Of a stretch of DNA of 64,000 bases, positions 17,695 to 26,100 are shown in pieces. The notes under the pieces are model-generated. The model was not told the DNA's origin. It did not search any database and saw only the letters and a list, made by a program, of their open reading frames with translations. The DNA lies in the NCBI GenBank assembly GCA_044371425.1, contig JBILTR010000027.1, positions 3,933 to 67,932 of the forward strand, given 5' to 3'. Numbering within the stretch: the stretch's first letter is position 1; the number at the start of each line of letters is the position of its first letter. The stretch is from JBEISR01 sp044371425. GTDB lineage: Bacteria > Planctomycetota > Planctomycetia > Pirellulales > Pirellulaceae. The position numbers and the translations under genes were made by a program.

Positions 17695-18179
17695 CCTGCT
17701 TCTGCTCACCCCTTTCCGAAGACGTCTTCCATGCCATCGGCACGGTTTCGGCATGTTCCCAGCCAGCTTCGGTCGATCTCCTCCCAAGGTGGCTCGGGAT
17801 CGCCCCTATCCATCGCGCATCGGAAACGGAAGAAGCTCACCGCCAAGGCCCTTCAGTCTACGCCTACCGCCAGGGAAAAGGAACCAGTCGCCCCCCCGCA
17901 GCGGCTCTTCTTCCTTTGAAAAACCTCACAAAACCCTGACCATTCAGCGGTATCACCCTTTCGGGCACTGGGTGCCCACGACCGCACCGGCAGCGACCGA
18001 TTCGGACCGCGTCTTCGCCAATCCTCATGAAGAAATACTCATCGCTTCTTCACGAAATGCCTTCGGATCCTTCATCGAATCTGAGCCATCAGACGAAATA
18101 ATCGTCCCGTGTTCCTTTGCGGAGGGCAAAGGCAGCGATGAAGCGGTTGGGATTTCTTTTCACGGGGGCAGTCAGTTTT
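17695..18179. other. Divergent intergenic region
   Basis: 485 bases between the zinc-ribbon operon (-) and the DUF1559 gene (+). It must hold both promoters, but no convincing -35/-10 pair, operator or repeat stands out. Frames crossing it are continuations of antisense frames. Confidence 0.4.
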
Positions 18180-19343
18180 ATGGTTCGTCGCAAGTTCAAT
18201 CGATGGCAGCGTGGCTTCACACTGGTCGAGCTGCTGGTAGTGATCGCCATCATCGGCATTTTGGTCGGCTTGCTGCTGCCAGCCGTGCAGTCGGCACGAG
18301 AAGCCGCTCGACGCATGCAGTGCTCCAACAACCTGAAGCAGATCGGTCTGGCAGTACACAACTTCGAATCTGCTTACAAGAGAACGCCTGTCTCCGGTCA
18401 GTGCGGTTCGACTGGTCAGACAACCACACCCTACACGGTCCATTCGACCGCAACCTACCTGCTTCCCTACATCGAACAGACGAATGTGTTCAACCTGTTC
18501 AACGTCGACGCCGATCCCGTCGCTGCTTATGGTGGCGTCCTGCAGGCCAACGGCCATTACCTGACGACCACCGGCGCACTGCTTCACAGGAACGCACGTG
18601 GCCTCGCCTACGACGACCCCAACTGGCCAACCGGACAGCAGGCGGCCAAGAGCAACATTCCTACCTACGTCTGCCCTTCGACCCCCATCGCCAATGAGGC
18701 GCGTGATCCGATGGGCCGCTACGGCGCCTGGGACTACATGTTCATCGACTTGACCGATATCGATGAACGACCAAGCTCCCCGATGTTTCGCGCCCGCACG
18801 CTGCCCACCGGCAGCGCCGACTGGCTGACCCAGGTTCGCCAGGGGATGCTGGGATGCGACAAACGAGGCTTTGCACAAGTTACCGACGGAACCACGAACA
18901 CGATTCTTTGCGTCGAAGATGCGGGACGTGCTCATCCAATGGTCGGACGGTTCGGATCCAGGTCCGCTCGCAATTCCTTCGTCCCCAACCAGACCGACCC
19001 GGTCGCGTGGGACGGGGGTTCGGCAGGTGGCCGTCGCATGTGGGCATGGGCCGACCCTGACTCGGTGACCAACGGGTTTTCCGGTCCGCATCGCGCTATT
19101 GATCAGCCGAGCCGCGCTGCGAAGGTCAACAACCACAAGTTCCCCACCGGTGGCCCAGCTAGCTGCCTCTGGGCTGTCAACAACTGCGGCCCTAACGACG
19201 AACCATTCAGCTTCCATGCGGGTGGCGTCAATTGCACCATGGGTGACGGATCGGTCCGATTCCTGGGCGATACCACCGATGCGATCGTGCTGAAAAACCT
19301 AGCCGGCGCCGAAGATGGCAACACCGTGACTCTGGACGACTGA
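18180..19343 (+). CDS. DUF1559 protein with type IV prepilin-like N-terminus
   Basis: 387 residues from the ATG at 18180; ATGs at 18138 and 18117 in the same frame would only lengthen the leader. The leader ends in RGFTLVELLVVIAIIG, the classic prepilin peptidase site and hydrophobic helix, followed by AREAARRMQCSNNLKQIG, the signature of planctomycete DUF1559. The C-terminus has the family H-x-GG-like segment FHAGGVNCTMGDGSVRFL. These are abundant exported proteins of unknown role, likely pseudopilin-like. A strong terminator follows, then a small lipoprotein gene as in many planctomycete DUF1559 loci. Confidence 0.93.
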   Translation: MVRRKFNRWQRGFTLVELLVVIAIIGILVGLLLPAVQSAREAARRMQCSNNLKQIGLAVHNFESAYKRTPVSGQCGSTGQTTTPYTVHSTATYLLPYIEQTNVFNLFNVDADPVAAYGGVLQANGHYLTTTGALLHRNARGLAYDDPNWPTGQQAAKSNIPTYVCPSTPIANEARDPMGRYGAWDYMFIDLTDIDERPSSPMFRARTLPTGSADWLTQVRQGMLGCDKRGFAQVTDGTTNTILCVEDAGRAHPMVGRFGSRSARNSFVPNQTDPVAWDGGSAGGRRMWAWADPDSVTNGFSGPHRAIDQPSRAAKVNNHKFPTGGPASCLWAVNNCGPNDEPFSFHAGGVNCTMGDGSVRFLGDTTDAIVLKNLAGAEDGNTVTLDD

Positions 19344-19364
19344 TCCGACCGACAGATTCGATGG

Positions 19365-19402
19365 AAGGAGTCGTTGTGGATGGAGAAGCAACGACTCCTT
19401 TT
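19365..19402 (+). terminator. Rho-independent terminator after the DUF1559 gene
   Basis: AAGGAGTCGTTG (19365-19376) pairs perfectly with CAACGACTCCTT (19389-19400) around a 12-base loop, ending in TTTT. It lies 21 bases after the DUF1559 stop and 83 bases before the lipoprotein start, so it should reduce lipoprotein expression relative to the DUF1559 protein. Confidence 0.85.
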
Positions 19403-19484
19403 GGTGGCCACGCGAAGCGCACGATGCCGCTCGCAGGGCAACCAGGATGATCTATTTTCTTCCGGGATAACAAAGATTCGAACG

Positions 19485-19868
19485 ATGGCACAGAACAAGC
19501 TTTTGGTACTGTTTGCTCTTTCCGTGATGCTCTCCTTTCCAGGGTGTGGGACGGTGAAGACCGAGCCCGTGGCGTCACCGGTGGAAATCAGTGGCAAAGT
19601 CACGATGTCTCAGGGCTCTATCCCTGAAGGAGTCAAGATCACATTCCAGCCGACTCAGTCCGGCTACGGGGAATCCTTCGTGCTGCAAGGCGACGGATCC
19701 TTCAAGGGGTCGATGATTCCAGGTCCCTACATGTACTTCTTCACCGCAGACGAATCAGCGGAAGGGGCAGCGGCTCTGCAGGCAGTCCCCAAGCCGCTTC
19801 AGGAACCCGATCTGAATCGCAAGGTGGAAGTGACTTCCGGCCAACCGGTCACCATCACCGTTCCCTGA
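19485..19868 (+). CDS. Small lipoprotein paired with the DUF1559 protein
   Basis: 127 residues from the ATG at 19485. A signal peptide (LLVLFALSVMLSFPGCG) ends in a lipobox-like site with Cys at residue 21. The mature part is short beta-rich sequence (VEISGKVTMSQGSIPEGVKITF, then GSFKGSMIPGPYMYFF), resembling carboxypeptidase-regulatory-like or transthyretin-like small domains. Lipoproteins of this kind often follow DUF1559 genes in planctomycetes. The frame opens at 19374 inside the terminator, which cannot be coding start. Terminators lie on both sides. Confidence 0.75.
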   Translation: MAQNKLLVLFALSVMLSFPGCGTVKTEPVASPVEISGKVTMSQGSIPEGVKITFQPTQSGYGESFVLQGDGSFKGSMIPGPYMYFFTADESAEGAAALQAVPKPLQEPDLNRKVEVTSGQPVTITVP

Positions 19869-19910
19869 AAACCCGTCAGAAATTCGAAGACATTCCGTCA
19901 GCAGCCTCCA

Positions 19911-19962
19911 GACAGCTCGAAGCCGAAGCACCCTTAGGTGTGGAAAGCTCGAGCTGTCTTTT
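19911..19962 (+). terminator. Rho-independent terminator after the lipoprotein gene
   Basis: GACAGCTCGA (19911-19920) pairs with TCGAGCTGTC (19949-19958) and is followed by TTTT. The loop is 28 bases, long for a terminator, but the stem is perfect and the position, 43 bases after the stop, is right. Confidence 0.7.
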
Positions 19963-20185
19963 GTTCCATCTGGCTTGATCGTGGCGATCGCTTCACTGCT
20001 GCGACTCAAGAAATGCTGGTGGCCACCGTTCCCAGTCACCCTTCCTCAGGGAGGATCGCTGAGAAGGAACGACGAGGCACTGAGGGGTACACAGTAGTCG
20101 ACTGTTCGGGCAGAATGGTCCGGGATGGAATGAGCTGAAAGATAAGGCCTTCCAAGCCCTCCCCGCTCGTTCCTCGCGACCCTCC

Positions 20186-20259
20186 CAAGGGGAGGGTGAG
20201 ATCCATCGCATGCCTTGTATCCCAAGGGGAGGGGGAGATCGATCGCACGCCTTGTATCC
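20186..20259. repeat. Two abutting copies of a 37-bp direct repeat
   Basis: Copy 1 at 20186-20222 and copy 2 at 20223-20259 both begin CAAGGGGAGGG and end CGCCTTGTATCC or TGCCTTGTATCC, with about three differences. The first is preceded by CCCTCC, so CCCTCCCAAGGGGAGGG can also fold as a hairpin. The unit lies in the 618-base gap before the DUF1573 gene. Confidence 0.75.
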
Positions 20260-20486
20260 TCAGACCTTGCCCCTACGACGCCATCCCGCCTATTCCGGTC
20301 GGCAGGACGGATACGCCTCACAGAATTGCCGGATGGACCTATCTCTTTTTGCCGCACGTCGTCCGCTGGTCGAAAGGAAGGATCGCGTTACGATGGACCT
20401 TGGCTTTTCCGCTGGCTGCTCCCGTTGGAAGCTATCCGATGGAGACCATGGCCTGCAGCAAGTCCCCATGGAAGTTCAACCGCCCC

Positions 20487-21746
20487 ATGAATGATATCCA
20501 CCACGGCTGGCTGCGATGCCTCGCATTGGCCTTGCTCTCTCTTTCTGGCTGCGGAACCTCCGCTCAGCCGGAGTCCATGGGTGCTGCGCGGGCCCAACCT
20601 GCGACTAGCATCGCTGCCACCCAAACACCCTCGCGAAACTCCGACTCTGGGAGCAGCGCTCTGCGGGGCCCGAAGCTGGTGATGGTCGATGGTCCAATCC
20701 ACCAATTCGGGTCGATGGAATTTGGATCTTCCAAAAGCCACACCTTTCGGCTTCGCAATGACGGCTTGGCACCGCTGAATCTCTCGATCGGCGATGTCTC
20801 CTGCCGCTGCACTTCGGCCAAGCTTTCAGCGAACCAGCTACAACCGGGTGAAGAAGGCGAGGTCCAGTTGACTTGGAAGGCGGAAAGCCTGATGTCGCCA
20901 CTGGAGCAATCGGCTGAAATCAAGAGCAACGACCCGGTGCAGCCACTATGGACATTGCGGGTGCGAGGCGACGTGACAGCACGATTCACTTGGTGGCCAA
21001 GCACCCTGGAGCTGCGATCTCCCAAGCGATCCAGCTCTCCACAGGATGCGGCAGAAGCTGCGATCGCGGAGGGAGAAATCGTCCTGATCGATCGCGACGC
21101 TCAATCGCTCTCGATCAGCCAGTCCGTCTGGGAGGATGAAAGCACGCGGCATTGGGTGCGTCTGACGTGGGAGTCCTGTCCAGTCCCCGAGCAAGCCAAG
21201 AGATCCAATCCAAAGGCGACGGAGGCGAAGCGGCTGCGCGTGGTGCTCGCTGATGGATTCCCCGACGGACCGATCCAGTCTTCGGTCCGGGTGCAACTGG
21301 AAGGAGACCAGCAACCCACACCGCTGGTGGTGCATGGAACCATCGGGGGATCGATCCGCTGGATCGCCGGTTCCAATTTCGACGAAAACCGAAAACTGCT
21401 CGACCTAGGCTTCGTCTCAGCCTCCGAAGGCAAGACCTTCCGCTTGAATCTGGCGGTCCAGGGCGTCCCAGCGATCGAACCGGTGCCGTCCGATCCCTCC
21501 CAGCCAGTTGGCAAGAGGCCGGAACTTCTCTCCATCGATCCGGAAGGATGGTGCAAGGTCACGATCGGCGAACCGACGGTACGGGGAGATCGAAAGCTTT
21601 TTCCAGTCGAGATTGTCATACCTCCGGGTAGCGCGCCGCGATCCTTACCCGCCACCAGCGCCGACAATGCGGGGCACATTCTACTCAAGTCCCCCTGGTC
21701 TTTCGCCAGCGAGGTGCAATTGCACGTGCGCGTCCGAATCGAGTGA
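20487..21746 (+). CDS. DUF1573-domain lipoprotein
   Basis: 419 residues from the ATG at 20487. This start places a short n-region before a hydrophobic stretch ending in LLSLSGCG, a good lipobox. The frame extends upstream through the 37-bp repeats, which are not plausible coding sequence. Residues about 70-160 hold the DUF1573 Ig-like fold: FGSSKSHTFRLRNDG, PLNLSIGDVSCRCTSA and LQPGEEGEVQLTW. Two or three more beta domains follow. Likely an outer-membrane-facing or periplasmic protein of unknown role. No partner gene is linked. Confidence 0.85.
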   Translation: MNDIHHGWLRCLALALLSLSGCGTSAQPESMGAARAQPATSIAATQTPSRNSDSGSSALRGPKLVMVDGPIHQFGSMEFGSSKSHTFRLRNDGLAPLNLSIGDVSCRCTSAKLSANQLQPGEEGEVQLTWKAESLMSPLEQSAEIKSNDPVQPLWTLRVRGDVTARFTWWPSTLELRSPKRSSSPQDAAEAAIAEGEIVLIDRDAQSLSISQSVWEDESTRHWVRLTWESCPVPEQAKRSNPKATEAKRLRVVLADGFPDGPIQSSVRVQLEGDQQPTPLVVHGTIGGSIRWIAGSNFDENRKLLDLGFVSASEGKTFRLNLAVQGVPAIEPVPSDPSQPVGKRPELLSIDPEGWCKVTIGEPTVRGDRKLFPVEIVIPPGSAPRSLPATSADNAGHILLKSPWSFASEVQLHVRVRIE

Positions 21747-22078
21747 ACCACCCGATCGATGGTTGCTCGCCACTTCCACCAAGCTCGCGCACGCGGGGTG
21801 TGTGAGCCGGTCGTGGAACGATGGACCCTACGGTCCAGACGAGGCCGATGTAACGCTTTGGCTGCTGACAGCATGTACCCGACCGCGAACACACCAGAAC
21901 CAATCGTGGATCGATCACATGGGTGCATTCCAACGTCGCAACCAATCGACTGGAACACCCATACGCATCCATGGCGATCGATCGCATAGGAAAGTCCGCA
22001 AGCCTCCGACGGCCTGACATACCCTTCAAAGAACCATGTCTTCTTGCGGATCCTTCAGCACCGAAATCCTTGCGCGGC
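21747..22078. other. Convergent intergenic region with a possible hairpin
   Basis: 332 bases between two convergent genes. TCCGCAAG (21995-22002) and CTTGCGGA (22043-22050) are perfect inverted repeats 40 bases apart, perhaps a bidirectional termination structure. No T-run is present, and no gene is credible here. Confidence 0.35.
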
Positions 22079-23191
22079 TTACCGCTGGTAGATCGGTAGG
22101 TAATGGTGATCGACGCTGAGGCTGAGAATGGCCATGCTGGTGGCGTAGATGCGTGAGCCGCCCGCTTCTTCGCCTTCTGGAGTCCAGCCCCCATCGGGAT
22201 TCTGCTTGGGCAGCAGTGCCTCCCGCACCAGCCGCCGTGCTGTCTCGGCCACCTCACCACCCTGCTGGTGCATCCCTTGCGCATAGTAGTAGGTGCCATA
22301 GAGAAAATATCTGGTGCCCCAGGCGGGAGGATGATCCTGCAACCATTTGGTTGCTTGAGCGACCAGGGGGGAGTCATATTGGCCGCAGACCTGCATGGCG
22401 AGGATTCCGGCTGCCGTCATCGAATACTGGATGTCTCCGCTGCCAGGTGTGTACGCAAACCCGGTGATCTCCTTGGTCGGCGCGCCGGATGGATCGAGCG
22501 GTGCGGTGCAGGATCGCTTCAGATACTGGATCGCCAACTCGATCGCCGAAGAAGGGACATCGATCCCATCGGTCTTGGCGGAACGGAGAGCCATCAACTG
22601 CCAGACGGAAACCGAGAGGTCGGAATCGGCCGCGTCGGGGGTATACCGCCAGCCCCCGCGATAGGCTCCTTGCTTGTTCCGTCGCTGCGCTTTGAGGATC
22701 AGATCGATCCCTTCCCTGCAAGCCCGCTCAATCTTCTCGTCCTGCTGCTGGTCGGCCCCCATCCCGAGCATTTCCGAAAGCATCAGAGTGGTGATGCCAT
22801 GTCCATACATTCGGGAGCCATCTTTCTCACCGAAGTAACCTTCTTTGTTGCGCCGGTCATCCTGCAGCACAAAATCGAGCGCCCGGCGCATCGCCTTGCC
22901 GCGCGGAGTCGGATCCGATGCCGTGGTGCCTACACTGGCCATCGCCATGATGCTCAGGGCGGTCATCGCCGTATCGTGCTGCCCCATCGTGATCGCCCCC
23001 GATTCCTTCTGCTGCGTCAGAAGGAAGTCGATCGCGCGGCCGATCGCGTCCTTGGTCGGACCGTCGTCGCTTTGCGCCGCAACCGGACCGCTCCCGCCAA
23101 CCAACAGCACCACGGCAAACAGCATCATCCAGAAGGTCATTGGTCGCTGTGTCGGTCGATGGGCACAAGCAGTCGCCGAATCAAAGGCCAT
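22079..23191 (-). CDS. Secreted prenyltransferase/squalene-oxidase-repeat protein
   Basis: 370 residues. The start at 23191 overlaps the upstream stop as TGATG, with GGAG eight bases before it. The N-terminus carries a signal-like hydrophobic stretch (FWMMLFAVVLLVGGSGPVAA). The body is alpha/alpha-repeat sequence with recurring units such as AIGRAIDFLLTQQKESGA, MYGHGITTLMLSEMLG, YRGGWRYTPDAADSDLSVSV and YYYAQGMHQQGG. The DxDD motif of active cyclases is absent, so an enzymatic cyclase role is unlikely. It is the last gene of the MoxR operon and probably acts in the periplasm with those products. Confidence 0.85.
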   Translation of the reverse strand: MAFDSATACAHRPTQRPMTFWMMLFAVVLLVGGSGPVAAQSDDGPTKDAIGRAIDFLLTQQKESGAITMGQHDTAMTALSIMAMASVGTTASDPTPRGKAMRRALDFVLQDDRRNKEGYFGEKDGSRMYGHGITTLMLSEMLGMGADQQQDEKIERACREGIDLILKAQRRNKQGAYRGGWRYTPDAADSDLSVSVWQLMALRSAKTDGIDVPSSAIELAIQYLKRSCTAPLDPSGAPTKEITGFAYTPGSGDIQYSMTAAGILAMQVCGQYDSPLVAQATKWLQDHPPAWGTRYFLYGTYYYAQGMHQQGGEVAETARRLVREALLPKQNPDGGWTPEGEEAGGSRIYATSMAILSLSVDHHYLPIYQR

Positions 23192-26100
23192 CAGCGTTTC
23201 TCCTCGCCATCGCGCTCGGAAAGACTTCGGAAATACCGCTCGATCTGCCGTCGATACTTGGGAGAAACCATTTCCCTCTGGCTTTCAACCACCTCGGCCG
23301 CCTTCTTCTCCCGCAAGCGACTCCAATTCCCTAGAGGCACTCCCTGGAGTGGATCGGCAGCCAAGGTCCTCCCCGGACCGCTTCCTTCCTGCTGTGGCCC
23401 GCTGGAACTGACCTGACTGGAGGCAGTGGCGTTGGCATTTTGCGTCGGCGTTCCCTGACTGTTCGGAGGACGAGCAGCCAACGGGGAGCTCTGGGAATCC
23501 AGCTGAGCACTGCGCTGCTGCTGAAGGCTTTGCGCCAGCTGCTGAGCGGCTCGCTGCAAAGCTTCCCTCGAAGGCATCAAGGCGGAATTGCTGAGCGGAC
23601 TGGCTGCGGGAACACTTCCCTCGGGAGAGCGCAGCTGACGGTCTAGCTGATCGACCAACTGGGCCATCTCCTGCGGCGTCAACAATGGGGACTGATTGGG
23701 CGACTGCTCCGCCTGGGAGCTGGCAGCCTGGGAGCTGGCAGCCTGGGAGCTGGCAGCCTGGGAGCTGGCAGCCTGGGAGCTGGCAGCCTGGGAGCTGGCA
23801 GCCTGGGAGCTGGCAGCCTGATTGGCGCTGGAGGCATTCGATGCCTTGGATGCAGCCGCTGGAGACGCCGGTTCCCCTGACGCTTGCTCCCCAGACTGGC
23901 TGCCTTGGTTGGCAGTAGCACCGGGGTCACTGGCAGCATCCCCGTTGGTTGGTGCCTGACTGGAAGAAGCTTCTTGGGAAGCATTCTCTTGAGAAGCTGC
24001 CTGCTGGGCTGCTTTCTGGGCTGCCTGCTGGCTGGCTTGTTGATCGAGCCATTGTTCTAGCGCATCGGCCCGCTGCTGGATGGCTTGCTGCGACTGCGCC
24101 AATGCCTGCTGAGCGTTCTGGGAGGTGGGGGCGGAAGCGCGCGCTGCCGGGGATTGGGCTTCAGCAGACTGCGATGCTTGCTGAAGTTGCTGCTGGGCTT
24201 GCAGCGGTTGCTGCTGGGCGGTGGAGCCGACGGCCTGTGCCTGCTGTTGAAGGGCTTCGGCTGTCGCCAGCTCCTCCAGTCGTTTCTGGTGCGCTGCGGC
24301 GCGGTCCAGATCGCGCGCGGCATCGGCCACCGACCGTTGCACAGCCTGCTGCTGGTTGGCCGAGGCAGCCAGTTGACTTTGCGATGCCTGCCATTGTCCA
24401 GTCCATCCGTTGTCCTGAAGAAGTTCCTTCAGTGTCCCGGCGATCTGACTGGCGCGAGTCGCAGCCTGCTGCGTCAGTCGCGACGCCAGTTCGCTACTGG
24501 GATTTGGACTATCCAGTGGCTGCGCTGGCTGCCCTACCTGCTCGCGCTGCTGGCGCGTCTGCTGCAGGCGATTTTCCTCCTGCTGCTTGATCGATTCTGC
24601 CTGCTGCGCGACGGCCTGAGCCAACTGCAGTTGGGCCTCTGCCTGCTGCAGTTGCTGTTGCAACGAAGGATTGTCGGGCGTTTTCTCCGCTTGCTGTTTG
24701 GCCTGATCTCGACGCTGCTGTGCCTGCTGAGCCGACCGTTGGTTCTGGTCCAGGCGGCTTTGTGCTTGCCTGACCTGCTGCTCGCGCTGCTTGATGCTCT
24801 GATCCGCTTGGCGTACATCCTGATCGCGCCACTGGTTCTGGGAACGTTCCAGATTCGCCTTGGCCTGCTGGCGCTGTTTGTCGTCTTCGAATTTCTTCTC
24901 CTGCGAGGTATTGGCCAGACCTTGTTGAGCATCCTGGAGCGAGGGCTGGGCCTGCTCCAGCGATTGCCCCAACTGCTGCGCGGCCTGAATCAGGCTTTCG
25001 ATCGGATCGCCACCTCCTACCTGCCGCGCTTGCTCGACCGCCTTCTGAATATTCTTCGCCTCTTGCTGCAACTGCTGCTGGCGGTTGGCCTGACCGGCCG
25101 AGGCAGCCTGGCTGGCGGCTTCCTGTGTCAAACGTTGCGCGACGCGCGCGGCCTGATCGGCCTGGAAGGCCAATTCCTGCTGGAGCTGATTTCGTTTCGC
25201 CTCCGCCCTGGGATCCGATTGCTCGATCGCCGCTCGCATCGCCTTCTCTCTCTGGGCAGCAAACTCCAGCGACTGCTGCGACTGCTGCGCTAGATCCCTG
25301 GCGATGTCATCCAGCGCCTCTCGCATCGGCTGATTCTGCTTCAGCTCTTCTTCCAACCGCTTCAGCAGGGCTCGCGGATCCGCCTGGGCCAGATCGGACA
25401 GCTGCTGTGCCTTCTGGTAGGCCTCGTCGATCGCGTCGCGTTGTTCGGGGGGCAAACGATCGGCCAACGATTCCAGATCGCTTTTCTGTGTGCTTCGCTG
25501 CGCCAGCAGATCTCGGTCGAAATGATCGGCGATCGCCTCGAAGGTCTCCTGAGCTCGCAGGTTGGCTTCCTGCCATTCCTTCAGCGGCTGTGGGTCGGTC
25601 GAGGTATCGGATTGAGCCAACTGATCGGCCGACTCCTCGACCTGCTGACTTGCAGCCAGCGCCAACTGCCGACTGAGATCCGCATCGCGAGCCAGAGAAC
25701 GGCTAGGGGGTGCGATCAGGTCTTGAGAGACGGCTAGGTCGACCAGGGCGGAATCGAGCTGGGCTTCGGGGGCCTGATTTCCCGCGGCCGAGGGACGCTG
25801 GCTGGCCAACTGCTCCCCCTTCGCGCTCGATTCGCCGCGCTTCACTTCCTCAGATGCATCTTCCGCCCGCGCGGCTCGATCCTTTGCCAGTTCGGCGGCA
25901 GAGCGAGCCAGTTCGGGGATCGTGGGTGCGGCTTGCTGCAACTGCGAACGTGCCTGTTCGACGCGGTTGTGAATCTTGGCAGCCTGCTGAGCCAACTGGT
26001 CGCGGAGGACTTCCAGATCACTGGCGGCAGTGGTGGGGCTTTCTCGATCCCATCGCCTCTTGCCGATCTTCTGATCGATCTGCTGCGACTCCGGGGACCA

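Noticed and set aside
15380..17919. Two long + strand frames (383 and 576 codons)
   Set aside because: They lie antisense to the two zinc-ribbon genes, whose Cys motifs and paralogy prove the - strand is coding. GC-rich third positions keep the opposite frame open.
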